Shown: positions 37,972 through 48,484, counted from the first letter of the stretch. The stretch: 64,000 nucleotides of DNA from Bacteroidales bacterium (GCA_029931975.1 JAOZQY010000014.1:1-64000); one strand, 5' to 3'. Made by a program: numbers and translations. Notes: generated by a model not told the origin, from the sequence alone.

Positions 37972-38679
37972 ATGAAAAACGGCACAATCATTTCGATCGA
38001 CAAGCTGATCAAACAGTTCCCTGTTGGCAAGTCAAAATTCACAGCCTTGAATGGACTAACCCTCAACATTGAGAGGGGCGAGTTCATGGGCCTTGTGGGT
38101 CCCAGCGGATCGGGTAAAACCACCCTGCTCAATATCATCGGGTCTCTGGATACACCCTCCATGGGAACCGTGACCGTACTTGATCAGTCCATTTCATCCC
38201 TGAGCCACAAGCAATCGTCCAGACTGAGGAACAGGCACATCGGTTTCATCTTCCAGACCTATAATCTTCTTCCGGTTTATACGGTTTATGAGAATGTGGA
38301 ATTTGCCCTGCTCCTGCAGAAGCTTTCCGCCTCGGCAAGAAAAAAAGCCGTTATGGATGCCCTGGAGTGGGTGGGACTGACCGATAAAATCAAGTCAAAA
38401 CCTGCCATGCTATCGGGAGGTGAATGTCAGCGGGTAGCTATCGCCCGGTCCATGGTCAAAAGGCCCGATATTGTACTGGCCGACGAACCAACAGCGAACC
38501 TGGACTCGAAAAACTCCCATCATATCCTTCAGACCATGAAAAAGCTGAACAAGGAGCTGAATACTACTTTTATTTTTGCCACTCATGATGAAAAAGTGAT
38601 GCAATACCTGAATCGGAAAGTATCACTCGAGGACGGGCAGATCGTTAAGGATGAAGTAATTGAGAATTCCAAAAATTGA
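37972..38679 (+). CDS. ABC transporter ATP-binding protein, LolD/MacB-like
   Basis: Walker A GPSGSGKTTLLN, LSGGECQRVAIAR, DEPTANLDSKN. Confidence 0.95.
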   Translation: MKNGTIISIDKLIKQFPVGKSKFTALNGLTLNIERGEFMGLVGPSGSGKTTLLNIIGSLDTPSMGTVTVLDQSISSLSHKQSSRLRNRHIGFIFQTYNLLPVYTVYENVEFALLLQKLSASARKKAVMDALEWVGLTDKIKSKPAMLSGGECQRVAIARSMVKRPDIVLADEPTANLDSKNSHHILQTMKKLNKELNTTFIFATHDEKVMQYLNRKVSLEDGQIVKDEVIENSKN

Positions 38680-38683
38680 AATC

Positions 38684-39856
38684 ATGCTCTCACTAAAACT
38701 GGCATTTAAAAATTTATTGGGTGCAGGTTTAAGAACCTGGCTCAATGTACTTGCCCTGTCATTCGCCTTTGTGCTCATTATCTTTTATAATGGAATGATC
38801 GATGGCTGGAACCGGCAGGCGCAACGGGATACTGCTGCATGGGAAACCGGTGAAGGACAATTCTGGCATCCGGCCTACGACAAATACGATCCTTTTACCA
38901 TCGAAGACGCTCATGCTCCCATGTCGGAGGATATCCTCAAAGAGGTAAACAACCATACGCTTGCACCGGTCCTGGTTTCGCAGGCAACTGCCTATCCCCA
39001 CGGCCGTGCCATAGGTGTGACTCTCAGGGGAATTGATCCGAACCAGGAAGTACTGGAGCTTCCCTCTTCGAAACTGCCACAATCAAATAGGACGGACTAT
39101 GCCATCATCGGAAAAAACATGGCCCGTTCAGCCAACCTGGAGGCAGGCGACAGGCTACTACTTCGCTGGAGAGATAAGAATGGCACCTTCGATGCCCGCG
39201 AAGTGGAAATTGCGGAGGTATTCAGATGTGATGTTCCAACAGTGGATAACGGCCAGGTATATATTGCTATTTCGACTCTCCAGGAAATGCTTGCCATGGA
39301 AAATGAGGCGACGCTGCTGGTAGCCGGTGAAGCATTTGAAATGCGTGAGCTTGAAGGTTGGGATTTTAAAGACAATGAATTTCTACTGGCAGATCTACAA
39401 CAAATCATCGACTCGAAAAAGGTCGGGGGATCCGTCCTCCAGGGTCTGTTATTAATCATCGCCCTGATTGCCATTTTTGACACCCAGGTACTCTCTATCT
39501 TTCGCAGGCAGAAAGAAATCGGCACCTACATTGCTCTCGGACTGACCCGGGCACAGGTGGTTGGCATATTTACCCTTGAAGGTGGTGCACATAGCATCCT
39601 GGCCATACTGCTGGGATCCGCCTATGGCATACCCCTGCTCCTCCTGCTAAATAGAAACGGGATCAGTATGGGCTATGCTGAGGATATGGCTTTCGACATT
39701 CCTTTGGCAGAAGTCATTTTCCCATATTACAGTTTGCGGCTGATTCTGATAACCGTCCTGATCGTGGTGATAACTGCAACCATAGTCTCTTACCTGCCTG
39801 CCAGGAAAATCTCAAAAATGAAACCTACTGATGCTTTAAAAGGAAAACTACAATGA
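38684..39856 (+). CDS. ABC transporter permease, FtsX-like
   Basis: N-terminal TM LKLAFKNLLGAGLRTWLNVLALSFAF, large periplasmic domain, three C-terminal TMs; start at MLSLKLAFK. Confidence 0.9.
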   Translation: MLSLKLAFKNLLGAGLRTWLNVLALSFAFVLIIFYNGMIDGWNRQAQRDTAAWETGEGQFWHPAYDKYDPFTIEDAHAPMSEDILKEVNNHTLAPVLVSQATAYPHGRAIGVTLRGIDPNQEVLELPSSKLPQSNRTDYAIIGKNMARSANLEAGDRLLLRWRDKNGTFDAREVEIAEVFRCDVPTVDNGQVYIAISTLQEMLAMENEATLLVAGEAFEMRELEGWDFKDNEFLLADLQQIIDSKKVGGSVLQGLLLIIALIAIFDTQVLSIFRRQKEIGTYIALGLTRAQVVGIFTLEGGAHSILAILLGSAYGIPLLLLLNRNGISMGYAEDMAFDIPLAEVIFPYYSLRLILITVLIVVITATIVSYLPARKISKMKPTDALKGKLQ

Positions 39857-41127
39857 TACGATTTCTGCTAAAAGGAATATTAAGGGATAGAAGCCGAAGC
39901 TTACTGCCGGTTATCGTAGTAGCCCTGGGTGTATTTCTAACTGTATTTATGAGTGGCTGGTTCCAGGGAATCATGGGAGACATGATCGATATGACTGCCC
40001 GCTTTTCGTCGGGTCATGTGAAAATAATGACCCGGGCCTATGCTGAAAATTCCGACCAGGCACCACTCGACCTGGCCCTGCTTGATGTTGCTGAATTGAC
40101 AGGGCAACTGAATGAAGAGTACCCCGATATGGAATGGGTCTCACGAATTCGTTCCGGAGGTTTACTGGACGTTCCTGATGAGAACGGAGAGACCAGGGGC
40201 CAGGGTCCGGCCATGGTAACGGCCATTGATCTGGTTTCACCTGACAGCAAAGAAGTGGATCGTTTGAATCTTTCAGATGCCATTGTGAAGGGAGAACTTC
40301 CAGACCAGTTAGGAGAGACTTTAATCAGTAACGATTTTGCCGAGAAATTTGAAGTGTCAGTTGGAGACAAGGTAACCCTCTTTGGTTCAACCATGTATGG
40401 GAGCATGATGTTCTACACCTTCACAGTTAGCGGGACCATTCGCTTCGGGAATACCCTGCTTGACAGGGGAGCCATTTTTATTGACATCAAAGATGCCCAG
40501 CTGGCCATGGATATGGAAGACGGCGCCACTGAGATCCTGGGTTATTTCAAAAACCAACCCTACATCGATGAAGAAGCAATGGCCCTGGCAACATCTTATA
40601 ATGAGAAATACAGCCTGGAAGAGGATGAATTTTCTCCCAAGATGATTCGTTTGGCTGAGGCCGCAGGAATGGCTGATTACCTGGCTATTGCTGAAAACAT
40701 GGTAAGCATGATGGTCTTCATATTCATTATTGCTATGTCCATCGTTCTATGGAATACCGGTTTGCTGGGCGGATTGCGTCGATACAGTGAGTTTGGTGTA
40801 CGACTGGCCCTGGGGGAAGAGAAGAAACATATCTACCGAACCACATTGTTGGAAGCCTTGCTGATAGGAATAATCGGATCGACCGTAGGTACCATCTTCG
40901 GACTGGCCCTGTCTTACCGCTTACAGGCTCATGGCATTGATTTTTCAGGTATGATGGATAATTTGGGAGTGATGATGCCCACTGTGTTCAGGGCAGTGGT
41001 TACTCCATCCATGTATGTAGTAGGCTTTATTCCCGGAGTACTAGCCACGGTATTTGGAAGCGCCCTGGCAGGTTATGCAATTTACAAACGAAAAACGGCC
41101 CGCTTGTTCCATGAGTTGGAAGTTTAA
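39853..41127 (+). CDS. ABC transporter permease, FtsX-like
   Basis: FLLKGILRDRSRSLLPVIVVALGVFLTVFMSGW, C-terminal FtsX-like TMs. Confidence 0.9.
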   Translation: MIRFLLKGILRDRSRSLLPVIVVALGVFLTVFMSGWFQGIMGDMIDMTARFSSGHVKIMTRAYAENSDQAPLDLALLDVAELTGQLNEEYPDMEWVSRIRSGGLLDVPDENGETRGQGPAMVTAIDLVSPDSKEVDRLNLSDAIVKGELPDQLGETLISNDFAEKFEVSVGDKVTLFGSTMYGSMMFYTFTVSGTIRFGNTLLDRGAIFIDIKDAQLAMDMEDGATEILGYFKNQPYIDEEAMALATSYNEKYSLEEDEFSPKMIRLAEAAGMADYLAIAENMVSMMVFIFIIAMSIVLWNTGLLGGLRRYSEFGVRLALGEEKKHIYRTTLLEALLIGIIGSTVGTIFGLALSYRLQAHGIDFSGMMDNLGVMMPTVFRAVVTPSMYVVGFIPGVLATVFGSALAGYAIYKRKTARLFHELEV

Positions 41128-41155
41128 TAGTGCTCAGTTTAAAAAAAGAAAAAAG

Positions 41156-41896
41156 ATGAAGATGAAAACAATACTCATATCCCTTCTGATAGCAAGTGCC
41201 ACAGTGGGACTGCTCGCTCAGGATGCAAAGGAGATCCTGGAAACCGTCGACCTTAATATGTCCTCAGAGAACCGGATTTTTGAATCAGATATGGTCATTC
41301 ATGGACGCAGGTCGAGCCGTACTATTACTTCTATATCATATTCAGTTGGAGACAAGCAGTCATTCACAGAATACCTGGCCCCTGCAAGGGAACAGGGAAC
41401 CAAGATGCTTAAACTGGAGAACAAGTTGTGGATCTACTCACCTTCCACCGACCGTACCATCCAGATCTCGGGTCATATGTTACGACAATCAGTAATGGGG
41501 TCCGATCTCTCCTATGAGGATATGATGGACGACCGGAAACTCACAGAAACCTATGACGCCACCATCGCCGGCCATGAGGACATAGGAGGTCGGGATACCT
41601 GGGTCCTTGATCTGAAAGCCATTGTGGATGATGTGCCCTATCACAGCCAAAAGATCTGGGTTGATAGCGAAAGGTTTGTCCCCCTCAAACAGGAGATGTT
41701 CGCCAAAAGCGGCCAGCTCCTGAAGCGCACGACCCTTTCGGATGTTCAAAAGGTCCAGGGACGTTGGTTCCCCATGACCATGGTCTACAAAGACATGCTG
41801 AAGGATGGGCAGGGAACTGAATTCCGATTAACAAGTGTTAAATTTGACCAGGAGATCCCGGACTACATGTTTACTAAAGCAGCATTAAAACAGTAA
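41156..41896 (+). CDS. Outer membrane lipoprotein-sorting protein (LolA-like)
   Basis: Signal peptide MKMKTILISLLIASATVGLLAQ; SFTEYLAPAREQGTKMLKLENKLWIYSPSTDRTIQISGHMLRQSVMGSDLSYEDM. Confidence 0.88.
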   Translation: MKMKTILISLLIASATVGLLAQDAKEILETVDLNMSSENRIFESDMVIHGRRSSRTITSISYSVGDKQSFTEYLAPAREQGTKMLKLENKLWIYSPSTDRTIQISGHMLRQSVMGSDLSYEDMMDDRKLTETYDATIAGHEDIGGRDTWVLDLKAIVDDVPYHSQKIWVDSERFVPLKQEMFAKSGQLLKRTTLSDVQKVQGRWFPMTMVYKDMLKDGQGTEFRLTSVKFDQEIPDYMFTKAALKQ

Positions 41897-41975
41897 GCAG
41901 TATGAAACGAAGAAGCTTTTTATTACAAGTCATGGAAGCTTGATGAAGGAGAAAAGTTACAAAAAACCGGACATT

Positions 41976-42413
41976 TTAAAAAAGTGCCATCGCCACAGAA
42001 AACAGGATCAGGATCAGGGAGGTTCCAAAATAGAAAAGAGAAGCTCTGAATTTCCTGTATGAGCCTACAGATTTTTTAATAAATACCCGACCCAGTTGCG
42101 TCAGGAAAAGAGCAAAAATCATCAGGGCGATATGCTCTATGGCCCAGAATCTTAAAGATGCATCATTCTGGGTATCCGGCACCTCCCACAAGGGGCCTTC
42201 CAATGCAGAGCGAAGCAAATAATAAATCAGAGAGCCAAGGATCAGCTGGAAATAAAGCGCCACATTGAAGGCCAGGGATACCCCGGAATCATGTCTGCCA
42301 TACTCCCGTTTCCCAATCAGTCCTTGCGAAGACAATACAATGCATGCAATTCCGGCCAGAAGAGTGATGGAACTTATTAGGATGTGGATCTTAAAAGCAA
42401 ATGAATAAATCAT
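41976..42413 (-). CDS. Four-TM membrane protein, hypothetical (cytochrome b-like topology)
   Basis: Hydrophobic segments with H residues near helix ends (IHILISSITLLAG, IEHIALMIFALF). Confidence 0.6.
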   Translation of the reverse strand: MIYSFAFKIHILISSITLLAGIACIVLSSQGLIGKREYGRHDSGVSLAFNVALYFQLILGSLIYYLLRSALEGPLWEVPDTQNDASLRFWAIEHIALMIFALFLTQLGRVFIKKSVGSYRKFRASLFYFGTSLILILFSVAMALF

Positions 42414-42423
42414 AAGAGTTGCA

Positions 42424-42467
42424 AAATAAAAAAAACCATCCGGGTTTCAATTCAGATGGTTCTTTTT
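42424..42467. terminator. Bidirectional-looking intrinsic terminator hairpin, 5' of the 41976-42413 minus-strand gene
   Basis: AACCATC (42434-42440)/GATGGTT (42455-42461) flanked by poly-A on the left and poly-T on the right. Confidence 0.65.
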
Positions 42468-42684
42468 TCCATTTAGCTATGTAAGTTATCTCTTGTCTGA
42501 TAACCTGACAAATCAAATGTAAGAAAGGATTCTGAAGAGATTCTGAAGATTTCAATCCGGCAAAACAATTTCAAGAAACCCACTGAGATTTACTGCAAAT
42601 AATATTACGATTTGAAATCATTTTGATTTGTGATATATAAATCTGTTATTTGTATGGACGTTTAACTATCAAATTGAAATATTT

Positions 42685-43719
42685 ATGAAATTAGTCATTC
42701 CTCAAAATTACAAATCTGCCCTTAGCCTGAAAGAAACAGAAAAGGCCATTAAGATGGTAAAGGATTTCTTTGAATCTAACCTGGCCTCAGAGCTGAAACT
42801 TAGGAGGGTTACAGCCCCTCTCTTTGTGCCGCGGGGAACCGGCATCAATGATGACCTGAACGGCACCGAAAGGCCGGTCTCCTTCGAGGTAAAGGATATG
42901 GACGGAACAGTAGCTGAGATCGTACATTCTTTGGCCAAGTGGAAACGAATGATGCTGGCCGATTACGGAATCGCCAACAGCTACGGAATATATACCGATA
43001 TGAATGCATTACGTCCCGACGAGGAACTTGACAATATTCATTCCATCTATGTGGATCAGTGGGATTGGGAGAAGATTCTTCTGCCCGAGGAGCGAAGCCT
43101 TGACTATCTCAAGACCATTGTCCGACGCATTTTTGCGGTTATCAAACGAACCGAATTCATTGTCTATGAGAATTATCCGGAGATTGTTCCCATTTTGCCC
43201 GAAGAGATCCATTTTATCCATGCCGAAGAGCTTCTGGAGCGTTACCCCGACCTGGGGCCTAAGGAAAGAGAATACGAAATTGCAAAAGAAAACGGTGCAG
43301 TATTTATTATTGGCATCGGAGCCGATCTGGCAAATGGAAAGCCCCACGACGGGAGGGCCCCCGATTATGATGACTGGTCGTCCGAAACCAAAAATGGTTA
43401 CCGTGGGCTAAATGGCGATATCGTAGTCTGGAATCCAGTACTGAAGATTGCCTTTGAGCTTTCTTCCATGGGCATCAGGGTAGACGATAAAGCACTTATC
43501 AGGCAACTGGATATCCAGGGAAAAAGTGAGCGCAAGGAGCTTCTGTTCCATAAAAGGCTACTGGCCGGGGAATACCCCGAATCGGTGGGGGGAGGAATCG
43601 GACAATCACGCCTCTGCATGTATTTCCTTCGCAAAGCTCATATCGGGGAGGTCCAGGCCAGCATGTGGCCAGGCCAGATGCACAACCACTGCGTGAAGTC
43701 CGGAATCATACTGATGTAA
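42685..43719 (+). CDS. asnA: Aspartate--ammonia ligase
   Basis: TAPLFVPRGTGINDDLNGTERPVSF, SIYVDQWDWEKIL, GGGIGQSRLCMYFL. Confidence 0.96.
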   Translation: MKLVIPQNYKSALSLKETEKAIKMVKDFFESNLASELKLRRVTAPLFVPRGTGINDDLNGTERPVSFEVKDMDGTVAEIVHSLAKWKRMMLADYGIANSYGIYTDMNALRPDEELDNIHSIYVDQWDWEKILLPEERSLDYLKTIVRRIFAVIKRTEFIVYENYPEIVPILPEEIHFIHAEELLERYPDLGPKEREYEIAKENGAVFIIGIGADLANGKPHDGRAPDYDDWSSETKNGYRGLNGDIVVWNPVLKIAFELSSMGIRVDDKALIRQLDIQGKSERKELLFHKRLLAGEYPESVGGGIGQSRLCMYFLRKAHIGEVQASMWPGQMHNHCVKSGIILM

Positions 43720-43726
43720 TTCCTGC

Positions 43727-44992
43727 CTAATCCGGGAAAGTCAGTTTAAAGCAATGCTGCTGATTATCAAAAGAATATTCTACGTCAATTTGATAAGTAT
43801 CGCATACCTTTTTTACCAGTGACAGTCCCAGACCAAAACTTCCGGCTCGCCTGTTGTTCCTGACAAAACGTGTAAACAGCTCCTCCTGGCTAAATCCAAG
43901 GGGAGGTCCGTCATTTCGAATCACCAGACTTCCGGCTTCGATTTCCAACACAATCTTCCCACCCTTCATATTATGAACGATGGCATTTTTCAGGAGATTG
44001 ACAATTAACAGATCGGCCAGTCCCTGGTCCATACAGAGTACCCTTCCTCCATCATGGTAATGCTTTTCAATTTTAATTCCCTGCAGGCCAATATGTTCCT
44101 GCAAAAGCTCCAGGTGTCTGTCCAGCAGTCCGACCAGATTGATTTTTTCCTTCTCGGTGAACTGCCGGTTTTCGATACGTGTAATCAGAGTCAGCGTTGA
44201 GTTGAGTCTCGATAACTGGTGAACGCTGGTATTGATCGCCTGCAGTAATTGCATCTCTTCCTCACCCAGCTTTTCCGATTGAATCAGCAACTCCGCCTTG
44301 GACTTAATCACTGCCAGGGGTGTTTGCAATTCATGGGTGGTATGATCCGTATACTCTTTCAACTCCCTGTAGTCCCGGGCCAATCGTCGGGTCAACACTT
44401 CAAGCACCTGCCTGAGCTCTTCGAATTCCTGGATGTCCTGTTCTTCAAGAATCACAGGCTCCTTGGTGCTTTCGAATTGTTTCAGCTTCTCTATGGCTTC
44501 AAAAAAACCTTTCCACAAACTGGCAAAAATAACCCTGTTCAATACAAATATCCCGGCAAGAAACAGGATCACCATCAGGGTCATCATCAGTGTAACCCGT
44601 TCTACCAGCTTATCTGTCGGAGTAGTGGATTTGTAAATTATTACCTTGTAGAAGGTATGCTCTTTCTCTGTTACGAACTGAAGATAACGATAGGTCCTGA
44701 ACTGCCTACCTTTCTTGTCAAGCATCAGGGTATCTCCAAAAACTTCTTCCCTTTGCTCAGCCCGGTCCACAGCCTGAACCCACAGAGAATCGATTCCTGG
44801 GAGTGTCCTGAATGGAGCACTCTCATAATCCTCCAGGGAATCCTCTACCAGCTCCTTCAGATCATCAAGTTCCCGGTTCAGGTCAGATGTGCTTAAATTT
44901 TTTAGCACCTGAAAGAAAATGACCCCCATGATAAAGAAGAGGAACAGGGAAAGTGTGGCAATTAAGAGTGTCGACTTGGTAAGCAGTTTCAT
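43727..44992 (-). CDS. Sensor histidine kinase
   Basis: H-box YTDHTTHELQTPLAVIKSKAE; N-box NLLKNAIVHN; GSFGLGLSLVKKV. Confidence 0.93.
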   Translation of the reverse strand: MKLLTKSTLLIATLSLFLFFIMGVIFFQVLKNLSTSDLNRELDDLKELVEDSLEDYESAPFRTLPGIDSLWVQAVDRAEQREEVFGDTLMLDKKGRQFRTYRYLQFVTEKEHTFYKVIIYKSTTPTDKLVERVTLMMTLMVILFLAGIFVLNRVIFASLWKGFFEAIEKLKQFESTKEPVILEEQDIQEFEELRQVLEVLTRRLARDYRELKEYTDHTTHELQTPLAVIKSKAELLIQSEKLGEEEMQLLQAINTSVHQLSRLNSTLTLITRIENRQFTEKEKINLVGLLDRHLELLQEHIGLQGIKIEKHYHDGGRVLCMDQGLADLLIVNLLKNAIVHNMKGGKIVLEIEAGSLVIRNDGPPLGFSQEELFTRFVRNNRRAGSFGLGLSLVKKVCDTYQIDVEYSFDNQQHCFKLTFPD

Positions 44993-44997
44993 AATTC

Positions 44998-45675
44998 CTA
45001 AACAAAGGAAAATTTATATCCGATGCCATAAATATTCTGCACATAGTCGGGGCATCCGGCATCCATCAGCTTTCGCCGCAAGTTTTTCAAATGGGTATAC
45101 ACAAAATCGTATGACCCGTAATCACCTCCATACTCACCCCATAAATAATCGGCAATCCCTTCCTTGGTCACCACCCTGTTGCGGTTGGCCATGAAGTACA
45201 ATAGCAGGTCCAATTCTTTCTTGGTCAGTTCGACCTGTTGCTCATCCACAAAACAGCTACGCTCTTCCGGCTGCACCCTGATCAAACCAAAACTGAGCAT
45301 CTCCCCGCCCTTCAGGCGTGTACGCCTGGCTACCGAATTAACCCTGGCTACCAGTTCCGAAAGGTGAAAGGGTTTCACCAGGTAATCATCTGCCCCTGCA
45401 TCAAGTCCTTCAACCCGCTGTACAATGGTATTTCTTGCTGAGATAATGATGATTCCCGATTTCGAATCATTCTCCCTGGCAAGCTTAACCAGTTCGAGAC
45501 CATCTCCGTCGGGCAGGTTCAAGTCAATCAGCATACAGAGATAGTCATGCTTGTCAAGAACCCTGACAGCAGTTTTGAAATCCGGGGCCTGTTCACACCT
45601 GAAACCTTCCATCTCCAAATAAGAAACCATCGACTCCATTAAAGAGCTTTCATCCTCCACAATAAGTATCTGCAT
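44998..45675 (-). CDS. OmpR-family response regulator
   Basis: MQILIVEDESSLMESM, LIDLNLPDGDG, DDYLVKPFHLSELVARV, winged-helix C-terminus. Confidence 0.94.
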   Translation of the reverse strand: MQILIVEDESSLMESMVSYLEMEGFRCEQAPDFKTAVRVLDKHDYLCMLIDLNLPDGDGLELVKLARENDSKSGIIIISARNTIVQRVEGLDAGADDYLVKPFHLSELVARVNSVARRTRLKGGEMLSFGLIRVQPEERSCFVDEQQVELTKKELDLLLYFMANRNRVVTKEGIADYLWGEYGGDYGSYDFVYTHLKNLRRKLMDAGCPDYVQNIYGIGYKFSFV

Positions 45676-45741
45676 ACAACCAGATTTGAAGCAAAATAAC
45701 AAAAACTTACTACTTTTAGGTGTTAAACCATCCCTGAAACC

Positions 45742-48084
45742 ATGAAATCAAAAATCTTAATCATTTGTTTGCTGGTATCCGGCACGGTACTCAGCGCACA
45801 GGTTAAGCGAACTGTTCTATCCGGAAAACAGAAGCTGGCCATGTATCAAAGTCACGAAGAGATGCGCGAAAGCTCCAGTTTCAGGGACCTGCACTGGCAA
45901 TTTATAGGCCCCACCAACATCAGTGGCCGATGTACCGATGTGGAAGCCATAGGACCAAAAGGACAAAGCTACACCATATGGGTAGCCACCGCATCCGGCG
46001 GGGTATGGAAAAGCATCAATGAAGGAACTACTTTCGAACCGGTTTTTGAGCACCAGGGAACCTCCAGCATCGGTGATCTTGCCATTGCTCCTTCTAATCC
46101 TGAGATTGTATGGGTGGGTACCGGCGAGGCCAATATATTCAGATCCTCAAATCCGGGATGCGGGGTATGGCTTACCAAAAACGGAGGTGAAACCTGGGAT
46201 CATATGGGACTCGAAGAAACCTTCACCATATCACGTATCCTGATTCACCCCACTAATCCGGATATTGTCTATGTGGCGGCTTCAGGTCACGAATGGACAA
46301 AAAATAAGGAACGGGGATTGTATAAAACCAGCGATGGAGGTAAGACCTGGGAAAAGATATTTTATAAAGGACCCGAAAGCGGGGTCAACGACCTGGTAAT
46401 GGATCCTCGCGATCCGGACATTCTTTATGCCACCACCTGGCAGCGCACCCGTTTGAAGTGGAATGATCCCCGTACCTATGAGAACCATAAGAACAACGGG
46501 GTCTGGAAATCCACCGACGGAGGGAAACACTGGAAACAGCTTATCAATGGCCTGCCACCATCAAAATATATGGGACGTACGGGAATAGATGTTGCACGCT
46601 CCAATCCTGATGTGGTCTACGCTTTTGTGGATGATTATGAAGTCGCTTTCAAGGCCGAAGAGGGGGAGCTCGACTCATATGGCCGCCCCAAAGTGGATGT
46701 GATCAAAGGAGCCACCCTCTACCGTTCCAACGATGCCGGTGAAAGCTGGAGACAGGTAAGTGGCCTAAACGAAGAAACAAAAAAATATATGTCGGGACAC
46801 TCGGGTACTTACGGCTGGGTTTTTGCCCAGATACGGGTGGACCCCAAGGACGAAAACCGGGTCTATACGCTGGGCCTCTGGATCAATATTTCCAGCGATG
46901 GAGGAGCCACCTGTGAACCCATCAAACGCAAGATCCATGCGGACCAACACGGCATGTGGATCGATCCCGACAACTCCAATTATATCCTGGCAGCCCATGA
47001 CGGGGGCATCAGTATATCCTACGACAAGGGTGAAAACTGGCGAAACCTGTTAAAGGAATTGCCACTGGCCCAGTTTTACAATGTGGAATTTGATAATAGT
47101 GAACCTTTTAGGGTTTTTGGCTCCATCCAGGACCACCACAGCTTCTATACCGAAGTAGATCTTTCAGGGGGCAAAGACAAGATAAGGCCCACCGAATGGC
47201 ACTACACCCTTGGAGCCGAAGGAAGCACCCATGTTGTGGATCCCCGGGACAATAACTCCATCTACGCCTCCCTCTTCTATGGGAAATTGGCAAAAGCTAC
47301 CGTGGAAGGGTATCCTGAGGATATGGAGTGGGTCCTGCCTTCCACCTTCCCCGAGGAACCAGAGTTCAGGGGACAATGGATGGCTCCCACCCTCTTATCC
47401 GATCACAATCCCGATATTGTCTACCACGGGGTTCAGCACGTACTTAAATCCACCGATAAGGGAGGTACCTGGGAGCAAATCAGTCCCGACCTCAGCTACA
47501 ACGACCCGGAGAAACAGGGCGATATCAGCTACCAGACCATCAGTTCCCTGGAAGAATCTGTATTCAATCCACAGCTTCTTTATGCGGGCACCGACGACGG
47601 ACGCCTCTGGAGAACCAGAGATGGAGGAAAGCACTGGGAAGATATCCGCAAGGAGCCCCTGCCAGTAAGGTGGGTCTCCAGGATCGTTGCCTCCAAACAT
47701 GATTTCGGAACTGTCTATGTCACCCAGACCGGGCGCAGGGATGATGATGCAGCCGTTTATATTTGGAGATCAACCGACTTCGGTGATACCTGGAAAGATA
47801 TTTCGGCCAATGTTCCGGCAGGACCCGTCAATGTGATCAGAGAGGACCCGGAAGAGGAGAATATCCTCTACCTGGGAACCGATGTGGGCGTTTATGTCAC
47901 CAAAGATGCCGGGGATAGCTGGGAAGTACTGGGCGATCTTCCCTGCACCTATGTGCACGACCTTGCCATCCATCCACGCGAAAATTTGATCATTGTGGCC
48001 ACCCACGGCCGGGGCATGTTTGTGCTGGATGCCGATCCGGTGAATCGTGACAAAGGCGAATCCGAAAAATCCGAAGAAGAATAG
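45742..48084 (+). CDS. VPS10/BNR-type beta-propeller secreted protein (glycosyl hydrolase-like)
   Basis: Repeated SxDGGxTW Asp-box motifs (TSDGGKTWEKI, STDGGKHWKQL, TRDGGKHWEDI). Confidence 0.88.
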   Translation: MKSKILIICLLVSGTVLSAQVKRTVLSGKQKLAMYQSHEEMRESSSFRDLHWQFIGPTNISGRCTDVEAIGPKGQSYTIWVATASGGVWKSINEGTTFEPVFEHQGTSSIGDLAIAPSNPEIVWVGTGEANIFRSSNPGCGVWLTKNGGETWDHMGLEETFTISRILIHPTNPDIVYVAASGHEWTKNKERGLYKTSDGGKTWEKIFYKGPESGVNDLVMDPRDPDILYATTWQRTRLKWNDPRTYENHKNNGVWKSTDGGKHWKQLINGLPPSKYMGRTGIDVARSNPDVVYAFVDDYEVAFKAEEGELDSYGRPKVDVIKGATLYRSNDAGESWRQVSGLNEETKKYMSGHSGTYGWVFAQIRVDPKDENRVYTLGLWINISSDGGATCEPIKRKIHADQHGMWIDPDNSNYILAAHDGGISISYDKGENWRNLLKELPLAQFYNVEFDNSEPFRVFGSIQDHHSFYTEVDLSGGKDKIRPTEWHYTLGAEGSTHVVDPRDNNSIYASLFYGKLAKATVEGYPEDMEWVLPSTFPEEPEFRGQWMAPTLLSDHNPDIVYHGVQHVLKSTDKGGTWEQISPDLSYNDPEKQGDISYQTISSLEESVFNPQLLYAGTDDGRLWRTRDGGKHWEDIRKEPLPVRWVSRIVASKHDFGTVYVTQTGRRDDDAAVYIWRSTDFGDTWKDISANVPAGPVNVIREDPEEENILYLGTDVGVYVTKDAGDSWEVLGDLPCTYVHDLAIHPRENLIIVATHGRGMFVLDADPVNRDKGESEKSEEE

Positions 48085-48098
48085 AAACCATCAACAGA

Positions 48099-48437
48099 AT
48101 GTATATCATTTACCACAATCCCCGTTGTAAAAAAAGCCGTGCAGGACTCCGGTACGCCACCGAAAAAAAAATGGAATTCCAGGTACGCGAATACCTGAAA
48201 GAGCCCCTGAGCGAAATCGAACTGACAGCCCTGGTAATGAAACTTCACAAGAAACCCAGGGAGTTGATCCGAACACAGGAAGAAATCTTCCGTAAAGAGC
48301 TGAAAGGCCTGAATCTGAATGATGAAGAATGGATCAAGGTAATGGTTGAAAATCCCAAACTGATTCACCGGCCCATTGTGGAAGGAAAGTATAAGGCCGT
48401 GGTGGGCGATCCGCCTGAAAACATCGACCTGCTCTAA
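48099..48437 (+). CDS. ArsC/Spx-like glutaredoxin-fold reductase family protein
   Basis: MYIIYHNPRCKKSRAGLRYATEK, KPRELIRTQEEIFRKEL, MVENPKLIHRPIVEG. Confidence 0.88.
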   Translation: MYIIYHNPRCKKSRAGLRYATEKKMEFQVREYLKEPLSEIELTALVMKLHKKPRELIRTQEEIFRKELKGLNLNDEEWIKVMVENPKLIHRPIVEGKYKAVVGDPPENIDLL

Positions 48438-48484
48438 GCAACCTTTTCCCTCCCCTTTTCGTACTAAGTATAAATATGTAAAGC

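Noticed and set aside
42524-42552. Short direct repeat GATTCTGAAGA x2 upstream of asnA
   Set aside because: Only two ~11-nt copies; too short and isolated to support a function.
44249-44896. 215-aa plus-strand ORF inside the histidine kinase gene
   Set aside because: Antisense to a clear HK; no independent evidence.
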